A stretch of DNA of 64,000 bases from DATJPR01 sp963811705 (GCA_963811705.1 CAWESL010000019.1:62001-126000), one strand, 5' to 3'. Positions 55,877 to 64,000 are shown, numbered from the stretch's first letter. Numbers and translations are program-made. The notes: generated by a model from the sequence alone, not told the origin.

Positions 55877-57358
55877 CTAGTATGCGGCCTCGTACCTCCC
55901 TAGGTACTCGGCATCAATTAGGGGAACGGTGAGGTTCCAGCCTGCGACCGATTGATAGGAGTAGCTGCCTCGAACCGTACCACAGATCCAGACAAGATTA
56001 TTCTCTATGAAATCCGTTTCGTGAGGATAGTATACCATTACTTGGTCGTCCCAGAACCCTAGATACTGTTGTGTGACGTTCACCTGAATAGTTGCGCCCG
56101 ACTCATCCTCTTTAATGTTGAAGATCTTCCCCAGGAAGACCACAAATTCACCCTTATACTTATCCGGGTTCTTTGACAACATTGCATAACTGATTCTTGA
56201 AGCCTTGCGTTTGTACTCTGCAATTCTCTCGGCGTTCGTGGCTTCACGTACAAATAGAACCGTCCTAGTAATTTGGCTCCCATCCTTCCCCTGGATCACA
56301 AAAGGGACCTCATTTGAGCCAATGGGAAGGCCACTCAGCGAAATCTCATAGGATCCGTCTGCCGTGAGCGGCACGGGCATGCTATACAATAGCACTCGAT
56401 CAATCAACGCTCTTGGATTTACCCGAACTTTCAATCTTACGATTGCCCCCGTGTACGTAACTTCCTCCGTGCTAGATCCAATTACATTCTTCCCAAAGGC
56501 GTGGAGCTCTAGCTCAGGTTTGGGGAACTGAAAAGTAATGTCAGCATACCCCTCCCAAATCGAATGCCCTTCTGTCCGAAAGAGAAGACTGAAACGACGG
56601 GTGAGCGTCTGAATAGCAAGTGGGTTGACGCCGGAGAAAGTAAGCTCCAGCGACGGGCTACCGTCTGATTCAGCCTTGACTGGTTCTCCATCCGCAATTA
56701 CCTCGACTCCTCGCTCGATTTGGAAGTCTACCAGAAACCACCACTTCCCATCCTGAGCGACATGGAAGGATGAGTTGAGTGGATCAAGACCGAATTGGAA
56801 ATTGGGCCGGTTGTCTATCTGTATGGTCTGAGAAGTGCGGTTTCCTCCACGATTCAAGTTTACTTCGATCGTATCCAATGACAATGCAAGCGTTCGGGCT
56901 GGAATCAGGAACTCCAGTTCACTTGTGTTATCCGCTACTCGTCTAACTCCGGCGCAGTCTACGCTAACACCAGGATCTGTTTTGATTTTTACGACATACG
57001 ATACAGAGGTATCAAGGACTCTTCTGCTTACGGTGGACGAAAAAGAGGGAGGCCAGCTGGGCCGAAGAAGGAAATAGGCCAACATACAGAGGCAGGCGAG
57101 TCCAATGAACCCTACTGTCACAGCCCGCCATGTCAACCGTGGTTTCGGACCAATACTCTTCCTATCGACCTTTGTATTGCCACTAGATTGGACATCGGTG
57201 TTGTGCGTGCTAGAGATGAGGCCTCTCCGTTTGAGCTCTTCCTTAACAAGTCCAATTTCTACTTTAGAAAACTCATCTGGCTTCGTCTCAAGAATGTGGT
57301 ATAATTCCCCTTCCGACATTCGGGCAATGAATTTCGATGAATTGAATGCGATCGCCAT
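55877..57358 (-). CDS. Single-pass membrane protein of unknown function
   Basis: A 493-residue protein. An N-terminal cytoplasmic segment with a small helical domain (FIARMSEGELYHILETKPDE, KVEIGLVKEELKRRGLI) is followed by one helix (about 78-98, VGFIGLACLCMLAYFLLRPS) and a large outside part with several beta-sandwich-like stretches, ending in an OB-like segment (YKGEFVVFLGKIFNIKEDES). I do not recognise it. It lies between the HtrA-like and T9SS PQQ-type genes on the same strand. Element B copy 2 is just upstream of its start. Confidence 0.6.
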   Translation of the reverse strand: MAIAFNSSKFIARMSEGELYHILETKPDEFSKVEIGLVKEELKRRGLISSTHNTDVQSSGNTKVDRKSIGPKPRLTWRAVTVGFIGLACLCMLAYFLLRPSWPPSFSSTVSRRVLDTSVSYVVKIKTDPGVSVDCAGVRRVADNTSELEFLIPARTLALSLDTIEVNLNRGGNRTSQTIQIDNRPNFQFGLDPLNSSFHVAQDGKWWFLVDFQIERGVEVIADGEPVKAESDGSPSLELTFSGVNPLAIQTLTRRFSLLFRTEGHSIWEGYADITFQFPKPELELHAFGKNVIGSSTEEVTYTGAIVRLKVRVNPRALIDRVLLYSMPVPLTADGSYEISLSGLPIGSNEVPFVIQGKDGSQITRTVLFVREATNAERIAEYKRKASRISYAMLSKNPDKYKGEFVVFLGKIFNIKEDESGATIQVNVTQQYLGFWDDQVMVYYPHETDFIENNLVWICGTVRGSYSYQSVAGWNLTVPLIDAEYLGRYEAAY

Positions 57359-57415
57359 CTCAGCAGCTCCCGTGAACAGTCATCTAGTTAAGAAGCCATA
57401 AGACCCGATCTCAAG

Positions 57416-57533
57416 GGACTTAATGCCTTTGTCGCCTATTGTCACTATAAGCCTGCTCCTCGCCAATCGTTGTATGTTGGACTTAATGCCTTTGTCGCCT
57501 ATTGTCACTATAAGCCTGCTCCCTCGCCAATCG
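57416..57533. repeat. Tandem 54-bp direct repeat
   Basis: The sequence beginning GGACTTAATGCCTTTGTCGC and ending CGCCAATCG occurs at 57416-57469 and again at 57479-57533 with one extra C, separated by 9 bases. It lies in the leader region of the gene at 55877-57358. Confidence 0.85.
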
Positions 57534-57539
57534 GATCGA

Positions 57540-57779
57540 GGAGCCCTGCCAGTGTCATAGATCCGTCACCTATCCTTCATCATTCATGCCAGTTTCAGCA
57601 CGGGCAATTCAAACGAGAATTGAGGCTTTGCGTTACAGGAAAGCGAAGTTTTTACCCGTCTGTGTAAATCTATCTGACAGAGATGGCCTCCCCGACATGA
57701 TGATTCGATCCAGGGGAGAGCTCGACTGAAACTAGCAAGGCCCGGACGAGCCGAGCCTTGGTTGCAATACGATGAGAGT
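57540..57779 (-). repeat. Element B copy 2
   Basis: Closely matches 50308-50550 over its length, including the CCATCTCTGT/ACACAGACGG stem and the terminator at 57737-57759, and it too is joined to the end of a sorting-domain coding sequence. Confidence 0.65.
57737..57759 (-). terminator. Intrinsic terminator of the PQQ-type T9SS gene
   Basis: AAGGCCCGG/CCGAGCCTT stem (one mismatch) 20 bases after the stop at 57779, like that at 50505. Confidence 0.6.
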
Positions 57780-60700
57780 CACCGCACAAGCAAAAGCTTT
57801 TTCGTCTCCACGAACGATCCGGCCTGGAGGCGATAGTAGTAGACGCCGCTGGCGAGATTGCGGGCGTCGAATTGGACGGAGTGATAGCCTGCATCGATGT
57901 CGCCGTTCACGAGCTCGGTAACTTTCTGGCCGAGGGTGTTGTAGATCGTCAGGAGGACGTGCGAGCGTTGGGGGAGGCCGTAGCGGATGGTTGTGCTGGG
58001 GTTGAAGGGGTTGGGGTAGTTTTGAAACACTTCCATCGTTCTGGGTAAGGGATTGAAATTAGGGGCTATCTTCGTAACCAGACTACTTTGCGCTCCCGTG
58101 CGCCTATTATTTCCCTGAAACGTTCCCCAGATATTTAATGGATTGCTCGCGGCCTTGGGAAGAATTTTCTTTACGTTTGAGCTGTCTACAATCGCAACGA
58201 TGGTCTTTCCCTCAGTCCCGAAAATCAATCGTCCGTCTTGAAATAGCAAGCCACCGTAGACGGGCGATTGTGCATTGAAATACCATTCTACCTTAGCGCT
58301 CGAGTCGATGGCAAACACTTGGCCGACACTATTCGCAAGAAAAATAGTGCCCGACTCGGAAATTGAGGGAGTAGTGAGAATGGAATGCTTTGTATCAAAT
58401 GTCCATACCAAATGACCTGTCTTCACATCTATCGCATACAACTTCCCATCCATTGAGCCCGAATAGAGAACACCCCGGCCGTCAATCACAGGCTCCGGAA
58501 AAATTGATCCCTCAGTTTCTAGAGACCACCCTTTTGCCAATCCTCCCGCGGTTAACACTTGGACTAGCATGCCTTCTTTTGTTCCGAAGTAGAGATTCCC
58601 TTCGCCATCGACTGCTGGCGAGGTTGTGATACTATCCCCCAGACTTAATGACCAAGTGGCCTTTGTGGGCTTGGGGTCCGCGTTGAGATCGATCCCGTAA
58701 ACTATCCCCGAAATCGTCCCAAAGTACAGCCGATGATCCCCGGTGATAACGGCAGATGACTGGACCGGCGAATTCACGAAGAAGTTCCAATCGACACGGC
58801 CGGTTAAGTAATTAATCCCGAAGAAATTGCGATTCGAGACGCCGAAGTAGAGGCGATCCAGAACAGTATCAATGGCTGGAGTAGCTGAAGCTTCTCCACC
58901 CAGCGGAATAGCAGGCCAAGCAGGGGCACCGCCCATTGTGAAAGCGTAGAGGTTGCGGTCTGATGAACCTATATATATGGTACCATCTTCACTTATTGAA
59001 CTCGACGACCTGATGTTTCCTCCAACCTGCAAACTGAATCTTAAGTCGCCATTTGGTTCCATGATATAGATTGCATCGCTATCAGCAATTGCACATAATG
59101 AACCATCAGAAGCAGTACTCAATCCGGTCCGGATTGAACCTCCAACCGATTTGGACATTGACGGAGTGCTTTTGATTTGAGCGGTTCCTATGCCTGACAC
59201 TGGTAGGTAGGCGATGGGCATAGCTGGATCATTCGAGATTAGAGTCAGAGTATCAACTACGCCTGCCGGAGCTTGGGGGGTGAAGTTATAAAGAATGGTC
59301 CTGGAACTGGAACCGTTCATCGTATCCGGCCAGCCAGCCACAACGAATGACTTCGTCTTGAACGTGGCACTGCTTAGCAGCAATGGGTAGAGGCCGGCAT
59401 TTCGAACCTCCGCCGAGTCAGAATAGGAAGATCCAGCTTTGACCACGCCCGAGTAGACAGAGGGTCGGGGAAACTCCAATTTTGGCGTCGGTGAAACCTT
59501 GCTAACGAAGATGTTACAGGAGGCTCCGGTCTTCAATGTATCCCCAAAGGCCTCTAGAGTATCACTCTTGAAGAATCCGCATATGATAGGGCATCCTGTT
59601 GGATCGAACGCGATTCCACGAATATCATCCGATCCTTTACCACCTATTACGTCCGCAAAGTTAGTGTTTCCGCTATTTGACAACTGAACGAATAAACCAT
59701 CCCGCTCACTTCTCGATTTTACGATCTTAGTGTCGAATGTATACTGCTTTCCTGATGAGGTATCCCTGTCCGTGTAGAAGTAACCAACGACATTTACGTT
59801 CTGAGAACGATCTATAGCGAGACTAAATGCCGATGATTCATCACCCAAAGTTTCTCCACTTTTTCCCCAAATGGCTGCCCCGTTGGGATCCAGTTTCAAT
59901 ACTAGTAATCTCCAACTACCCAAATTCGGTAATGAAACGTTCCCCAACGAGAACCCTGAGCCAGCGTACACGCCCGCTACGAAGACATTTTCAGACTGGT
60001 CAAGGGCAACTGAAGTCAAGAATGAATCTCCGGTCCCGTTTCCACCACCCGTAGCCCAGATAAGGGCACCGACCGAGTCATATTTGGCAATGAAGGCTCC
60101 CCAACTCACAGGCATATAACTGAGTAACCTTGAGCCGAACGACATGCTCGGCCCTTGAAATTGACCGCACACCACACAATTGCTGGACTCGTCAATGGTA
60201 CACCCGCCCACCATACATTGTCCGGAGCTGATCTCAGCAGTTTGCGCCCACATAATGTGGCCATTCTTGTCTATGGACAGCACTGCGAGAACTGCAACGC
60301 CATTATTCTGACTTTGGATTTTGATCGAATCAAGTATAAGAGTTCCGTTTACTGCAACATTCAAGAGCAATCTCCCCGATTTATTGGCAGCCAAACTCCA
60401 GCCGTTTTGACAACCCCCACCGTTTGTTGATTTAGCCCAAATGAGGTTTCCTGAGGAATCCAGCTTTGTTATGAAGGTCGCGGCCGGACTGCAAGGCTCG
60501 GGTCCTTCATCCGAAACGAACGTCGTGGAATCAATTCGAAGAATTACATAGGAACCTGCGAGATAAATATTCGACGAACTGTCAATTGCGATGTTCAACT
60601 GGTTGAGGTTTATATCACTTGGGCAGTCCTTCACCCAGAGGATTTCACCGGTCGGACTCACTTTAAACAAAATGAGGTCTCGTGTCCCTGATTTCGTGAT

Positions 60701-60889
60701 GGTCCTCGAACCTATCGTTATCATCATTGTGTCGAAATATCCAACCACGAAGGTGCACCCACTTTCAGAAACGACTAAGTGGGCGTCAGCAATTCCGCCG
60801 ACACCAAATAACCAGCTGTCATTGTCCGCTTGCGCAAGATCACATCCGCCAAGAAGGACGAAGACTACAAGCAACAATATTCGTCTCAT
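57779..60889 (-). CDS. T9SS-type protein with SBBP and PQQ-like propellers
   Basis: A 1036-residue protein from ATG 60887-60889. The N-terminus MRRILLLVVFVLLGGC is a lipoprotein-type signal (LGG-C). About 25-450 hold SBBP-type repeats (IAIDSSSNIYLAGSYV, VALDQSENVFVAGVYAG), then a choice-of-anchor-like domain (465-570), a PQQ/quinoprotein-like propeller (575-935: ISEDGTIYIGSSDRNLYAFT, DGEGNLYFGTKEGMLV) and a T9SS sorting domain (955-1036). A lipobox together with a sorting domain is odd, since T9SS substrates are normally not lipidated at the N-terminus. Probably a large surface binding protein; no redox cofactor site is evident. Confidence 0.85.
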   Translation of the reverse strand: MRRILLLVVFVLLGGCDLAQADNDSWLFGVGGIADAHLVVSESGCTFVVGYFDTMMITIGSRTITKSGTRDLILFKVSPTGEILWVKDCPSDINLNQLNIAIDSSSNIYLAGSYVILRIDSTTFVSDEGPEPCSPAATFITKLDSSGNLIWAKSTNGGGCQNGWSLAANKSGRLLLNVAVNGTLILDSIKIQSQNNGVAVLAVLSIDKNGHIMWAQTAEISSGQCMVGGCTIDESSNCVVCGQFQGPSMSFGSRLLSYMPVSWGAFIAKYDSVGALIWATGGGNGTGDSFLTSVALDQSENVFVAGVYAGSGFSLGNVSLPNLGSWRLLVLKLDPNGAAIWGKSGETLGDESSAFSLAIDRSQNVNVVGYFYTDRDTSSGKQYTFDTKIVKSRSERDGLFVQLSNSGNTNFADVIGGKGSDDIRGIAFDPTGCPIICGFFKSDTLEAFGDTLKTGASCNIFVSKVSPTPKLEFPRPSVYSGVVKAGSSYSDSAEVRNAGLYPLLLSSATFKTKSFVVAGWPDTMNGSSSRTILYNFTPQAPAGVVDTLTLISNDPAMPIAYLPVSGIGTAQIKSTPSMSKSVGGSIRTGLSTASDGSLCAIADSDAIYIMEPNGDLRFSLQVGGNIRSSSSISEDGTIYIGSSDRNLYAFTMGGAPAWPAIPLGGEASATPAIDTVLDRLYFGVSNRNFFGINYLTGRVDWNFFVNSPVQSSAVITGDHRLYFGTISGIVYGIDLNADPKPTKATWSLSLGDSITTSPAVDGEGNLYFGTKEGMLVQVLTAGGLAKGWSLETEGSIFPEPVIDGRGVLYSGSMDGKLYAIDVKTGHLVWTFDTKHSILTTPSISESGTIFLANSVGQVFAIDSSAKVEWYFNAQSPVYGGLLFQDGRLIFGTEGKTIVAIVDSSNVKKILPKAASNPLNIWGTFQGNNRRTGAQSSLVTKIAPNFNPLPRTMEVFQNYPNPFNPSTTIRYGLPQRSHVLLTIYNTLGQKVTELVNGDIDAGYHSVQFDARNLASGVYYYRLQAGSFVETKKLLLVR

Positions 60890-61519
60890 ATCAAGTGTTC
60901 CAGAATATGACTGGGTGTCAACTCCAAGACACACGAATCTGGATCCTCAAGATAGTCAGGCCGTTTCAGATAGGTGAACCCCAAAATGATCTATGCTGTC
61001 GGAAATGAGTTAACGCCCAACTATCCGTCGTCTGTGCTAGAGTGATTTCACCAAGAATCGCCTCCTGAACAAAAGATCCCCGTTCGCAATCTTCTCGAAG
61101 ATTGAGGATGCAACAAGAACTAAGTTGAAAGAGCGTGAATTCAATTGCCTGATAAACATTAACCGTGCCATTCGCAAAACCACAAATAACTGGAGTAATT
61201 GAACCCCCGTTGGCAAGAGAAGGGAGGGTTATTGGCCATCTGTGTGGCTTTCGAAAGGTCAATAGGCTTAAATGCGGTACGATTAAAGCCTCAATTTCTA
61301 GGTGGGCTAATGCTCAGGTTGTTGGCGGTAGGTTTGGAATCCTGTCCAGATCATGGAAGGTCCACGTTAAGCAAGTTTCTTTCTGTGATTTCTATTGTAG
61401 TCTGATTGACTACCGATGTTCAACGTCAACTATAATTACCGGTCAGCGACAACTATAATTACCGATGTGAATCAATCGTCGGGATTTTATCCTCATCAGG
61501 AATTCGGTATATCCTCCGA
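60890..61519. other. Intergenic region with short direct repeats
   Basis: No gene supported. The 15-base sequence CAACTATAATTACCG occurs twice, at 61427-61441 and 61450-61464, as at the ends of some insertion sequences, but no transposase remains. Confidence 0.4.
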
Positions 61520-61945
61520 TCACTTCGTGCGTTCGCCCAATTGTCCAGAAGGCTTGATGGCAGTGTTCGACAAGAAATAATCGTGCGGCGGCTGGTGGTA
61601 TCCGACCCAAAGGATCGTCTCATATCTCGACAGAAGCTCCGAGTCGTTGTAGCTATAGATATCCGGCACATACCAGACTCTAATCATATCCGCGTATCCG
61701 AGGCCGAACTGAGCCAGGATCGCTCCTTGATGAGATTCTTCCATGCAAACGATCAGGTGTGCCCACGAGAGCAAGTTCTGAGACAGACATTTTGCATCTG
61801 GCCAGAAACCTTCACGCGTTTCTTGTACCCGCCTTGGATCACTCCCGCAGCTGTCGAAATCGTGAAGGGGGAATACCCGAGAGAAGTACTCCTGAGCGGT
61901 ACGAGATCTATCTCTATTAGCTGTGCCGAAGAAGATAATCCTCAT
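61520..61945 (-). CDS. Low-molecular-weight tyrosine-phosphatase-like protein lacking the catalytic Cys
   Basis: A 141-residue protein MRIIFFGTANRDRSRTAQEY. The family (COG4551-type predicted phosphatases) starts with C-x5-R; here the loop is G7-TANRD-R13, so the nucleophile cysteine is glycine (GGC where TGC is expected, one base change). Other family marks persist: DSCGSDPRR, LLSWAHLIVCMEESHQGAIL, WYVPDIYSYNDSELLSRYE with the usual general-acid Asp in the PDIY motif. So it is either a recently inactivated enzyme or a phosphotyrosine-binding pseudoenzyme. No ribosome-binding site visible. Confidence 0.75.
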   Translation of the reverse strand: MRIIFFGTANRDRSRTAQEYFSRVFPLHDFDSCGSDPRRVQETREGFWPDAKCLSQNLLSWAHLIVCMEESHQGAILAQFGLGYADMIRVWYVPDIYSYNDSELLSRYETILWVGYHQPPHDYFLSNTAIKPSGQLGERTK

Positions 61946-62243
61946 GTCAGGCTTTGGATTGTTTATTCAAGTGCACCGGTCGTGCATTTTGTGTCATTCG
62001 ACGATGAACCCATTCGCAACATCAGGTGCCTATGCACCCGCGAGCGCCAAAACCCCACCTCGACTTTCCCAATGAAGCTCATTGTTGATGTCTACCCTTT
62101 GTTAAAGGCCATGATAGAAGTGGCCCTTGCGATAATTTGCACAGATTGTCGTCACGTTGCTAGCAACGCCATTATTGCATCCGCGGGAGACCCGCATTCA
62201 GGAATAATCAACTCACCCCAAGGTGCGAGACTGAAGATGAAAC
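61946..62243. other. Intergenic region, no gene supported
   Basis: The plus strand is open throughout (61541-62260), but this is antisense to the phosphatase-like gene for much of its length, and the rest is not protein-like. Confidence 0.3.
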
Positions 62244-63194
62244 TTACGATGAAAGATTAGGAACCAGTGTATGAGAAATGCGGTGATTCAAATCGATATC
62301 ACATACTATTGGCTCTCCACAAGTGCACATTCTCTGAGTTGCTCTATGATTCAATCGAATCGCTTCAACCTGGCCACATTGACGGCACATTATCCGGATA
62401 ATATTCCTTTCAGAATCGTGTCTCTCTATTCGCCTCATCCATTCTACAAGTTCAATCATATCAACAAGCTGGATAGACAATGACTTAGCATAAGCTCTTG
62501 CTCTATCGGCGAAACTACTCGTTGTGAAGAACATTCCAGCGTCAGCATTGGCATCGATCATCGAGGAGTGAAATTTCTGGATCAAAGGTCGTCCAATCTT
62601 TCGATTTGCTGCGTAGTGCTTACACTCATATGCGAACACCCTACCATTGATCTTGGCAATTCCATCACGTCCTCTATCGTTCGTGCGCCCCGTCTTCTTT
62701 ACGGCATACCCCGTCCTCTGCAACATATCAGCAATGGCATCTTCGAACTCTGACGCTGTAAGGGCGCGAAGATAGTCAACATTCGAGAGCATGTACTGTT
62801 GAAATCGGTTGGCCTCTTCCCGCTCCAATTTGTCCGCTGCCTCTGCAATCAGTCGGAGCCGTTCTGCTTCCTGTTGGCGCTTCTGCTGTGTAAGTTGTTG
62901 TTTCTCAACTAACAATCTCATCCTTTCGAATTCGAGCACACACTCCGGGCATGGAACAGCGCGGCGCACGCCATGCGGACACTGGGAGGTGCGTCTCTTG
63001 ACTGCTTTCGTGAATCGAATTGCAAAAGGCGCAACTATGATCAACAGCAAGATGCCAACCCAAACTCGCCATACGTGGTCGGCAGTCACAATCCAAGCCA
63101 CGAACAGTGTATTCATGCACCCGACGAAGTAGGTTCCTGCGATCAGGAAGAAGATTATCGCAGAAAGCGTCTGTTTGATTCTCATTTTGGACAT
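62244..63194 (-). CDS. Membrane-anchored Mrr-like restriction endonuclease
   Basis: A 316-residue protein (start at ATG 63192-63194; MRIK nine bases on is an alternative). Two N-terminal helices (IIFFLIAGTYFVGCMNTLFV, VWVGILLLIIVAPFAIRF), a short CPHG..CPEC zinc knuckle, a 50-residue Gln/Arg/Glu-rich coiled coil (KQQLTQQKRQQEAERLRLIA), then an Mrr_cat PD-(D/E)xK domain (about 145-265): SEFEDAIADMLQRTGYAVKK, catalytic Asp in DRGRDGIAKINGR, E-x-K in AYECKHYAANRKIG. A C-terminal zinc ribbon (CRQCG...CTCG) ends it. Mrr enzymes cut modified or foreign DNA; membrane tethering suggests action on incoming DNA. Confidence 0.85.
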   Translation of the reverse strand: MSKMRIKQTLSAIIFFLIAGTYFVGCMNTLFVAWIVTADHVWRVWVGILLLIIVAPFAIRFTKAVKRRTSQCPHGVRRAVPCPECVLEFERMRLLVEKQQLTQQKRQQEAERLRLIAEAADKLEREEANRFQQYMLSNVDYLRALTASEFEDAIADMLQRTGYAVKKTGRTNDRGRDGIAKINGRVFAYECKHYAANRKIGRPLIQKFHSSMIDANADAGMFFTTSSFADRARAYAKSLSIQLVDMIELVEWMRRIERHDSERNIIRIMCRQCGQVEAIRLNHRATQRMCTCGEPIVCDIDLNHRISHTLVPNLSS

Positions 63195-63278
63195 GCGACT
63201 ACCATGCTCCCCGTCGGACATGAATCTGTACCACGGAACAACCATTTGACGCCGATCCTCTGGCCCGCGGCATCAGAG

Positions 63279-64000
63279 CTACCTTGAAGGTTTATTGGTC
63301 GAGTTGCTAGAGCCCTTCTGTTCGATCTTCAAACGTTCCAAGTACGCGCCGATGTAAGGGTTGTAGGGGTCATATTGTAGACCAATCTCCGCGATGTCGA
63401 TCGCCGATCGCAACTTGCCCTGCTTGTGAAGCTTGTCGCTCAGCTTCAGACACTCAACAGCATGACTCCGTTCCTCCGTCGTGACACCGTCGTCAAATCC
63501 CGATGCGAAGAGCTTCTCCAACGCTTCAGCCGCGTCGTTGGCGTCCGGCCCATCAAGAGTGATCGTTAGCGATGAGCCGTGCCCTGCCGCAAGCGACATC
63601 ACTCCTATGATTTCCTTTGCATCCGCTTTGAAGTCTTCTTTATCAATCGAAATCGCCGATTGAAAACGACTCGCGGTTCGAACGAGGAACGCTCCTTCCC
63701 GCGTCGCGATCCCTTCCTTGTTCCGGACTTCGACCGACATCTGACGATGGATTGAACTGAGAGGCGCGGACCACGTTCCTTCGATGTCATCACCTGAGTC
63801 CTGGCCGTGGGCGAAAAGCTTTTTTATCGACGCTGCTACGCTGCAAGCCGGCGCAGGGTATGCGATAAACTCTTCAATTCCTTGTCGAATGAGCTCGTGT
63901 GAGAAGTCGGGGGGATAGTAATGCGCGACTACCATTACCTTGGGCTGAGGAGTCCTGCCCTTCGCGCACAAGACCATCTGCGGGATATAGTCCGGGGAGA
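63279..64000 (-). CDS. Receiver/HPr-like/TPR fusion, 5' end outside the window
   Basis: The frame is open to the window edge; 240 residues are seen. The first about 65 look like the second half of a receiver domain (PKVMVVAHYYPPDFSHELIR, QGIEEFIAYPAPACSVAASI), with the usual lysine-proline (KP) replaced by YP. A linker leads to an HPr-like domain (about 85-175): NKEGIATREGAFLVRTASRF, KEIIGVMSLAAGHGSSLTIT. HPr proteins have GLHARPA with the phospho-His; here it is GIATREG, so the histidine is absent. The C-terminus is TPR-like (LKLSDKLHKQGKLRSAIDIA, EIGLQYDPYNPYIGAYLERL). The combination is unfamiliar to me; a regulatory role without phosphotransfer is likely. Confidence 0.65.
   Translation of the reverse strand, partial: SPDYIPQMVLCAKGRTPQPKVMVVAHYYPPDFSHELIRQGIEEFIAYPAPACSVAASIKKLFAHGQDSGDDIEGTWSAPLSSIHRQMSVEVRNKEGIATREGAFLVRTASRFQSAISIDKEDFKADAKEIIGVMSLAAGHGSSLTITLDGPDANDAAEALEKLFASGFDDGVTTEERSHAVECLKLSDKLHKQGKLRSAIDIAEIGLQYDPYNPYIGAYLERLKIEQKGSSNSTNKPSR

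Noticed and set aside
61427..61464. Two 15-base direct repeats, possible IS end
   Set aside because: No transposase or terminal inverted repeat nearby; too short to assign.
1..64000. CRISPR arrays, tRNA or rRNA genes
   Set aside because: No regularly spaced repeats, no cloverleaf or rRNA sequence was recognised by eye; a computed search (tRNAscan-SE, CRISPRCasFinder) was not possible.

Overview
The window looks like a chromosomal segment from the Bacteroidota/Chlorobi/Ignavibacteria branch. Eight copies of a type IX secretion (T9SS) C-terminal sorting domain, with the (N/A)YPNPFNPTTTIR...GVYxYRxxAGSxxxTxxLLLVR signature, lie between 15.5 and 60.9 kb, all on the minus strand. Where promoters are visible they are TTGACA-N17-TAnnnT types rather than the Bacteroides -33/-7 type, which favours the Chlorobi/Ignavibacteria side. 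No core T9SS gene, rRNA, tRNA, CRISPR array or replication origin was seen. By eye (not computed) the right half is more AT-rich and much richer in repeats, pseudogenes and small unknown genes than the left half.

Left part (1-15 kb): a stress-type cluster of small proteins (an acidic Bacteroidota protein, DUF3185, lmo0937-like, YtxH), a NarL-type response regulator and a lytic transglycosylase. Four start regions here share a bipartite motif with identical 26-base spacing. Next come an MlaE-MlaF-MlaD lipid-transport operon, a TlpA-like thioredoxin lipid/envelope protein, a D-threonine-aldolase-like enzyme paired with a class V aminotransferase, a GH30 glycosidase facing an acetyl-esterase-like hydrolase, and an EamA transporter.

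Middle (15-33 kb): large secreted T9SS proteins (C39-type peptidase, PHB-depolymerase-like esterase, M6 metalloprotease) with KatG, a membrane-bound beta-lactamase-family hydrolase, a DoxX-like protein and an SGNH esterase. Remnants of an HxlR regulator and of a surface-repeat protein lie between them.

Right part (33-64 kb): accessory DNA. It holds a methyltransferase and broken glycosyltransferase, IS630 and IS5-like remnants, a small attC array without an integrase (three cassettes at 37.3-39.35 kb), T9SS beta-propeller proteins, two orphan sorting domains, two repeat families, and an unusual set of signalling and defence-like proteins: membrane-TPR-receiver fusion, HtrA-like lipoprotein, active-site-dead phosphatase, membrane-anchored Mrr nuclease, and a receiver/HPr-like/TPR fusion cut by the window end.

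The strongest candidate for something undescribed is a ~200-bp element present three times (27.0, 42.8 and 44.85 kb). Each copy has a conserved upstream block, a perfect TTGACA-N17-TAATTT promoter, a ~107-nt structured RNA with a possible pseudoknot, and an intrinsic terminator, and each ends just upstream of a T9SS-secreted protein gene. This is the layout of a cis-acting attenuator or riboswitch, or of a small-RNA family. A second candidate is a ~215-residue extracellular module (hallmark Y-G-x-E-[YF]-W-G) found four times in three otherwise unrelated secreted proteins.
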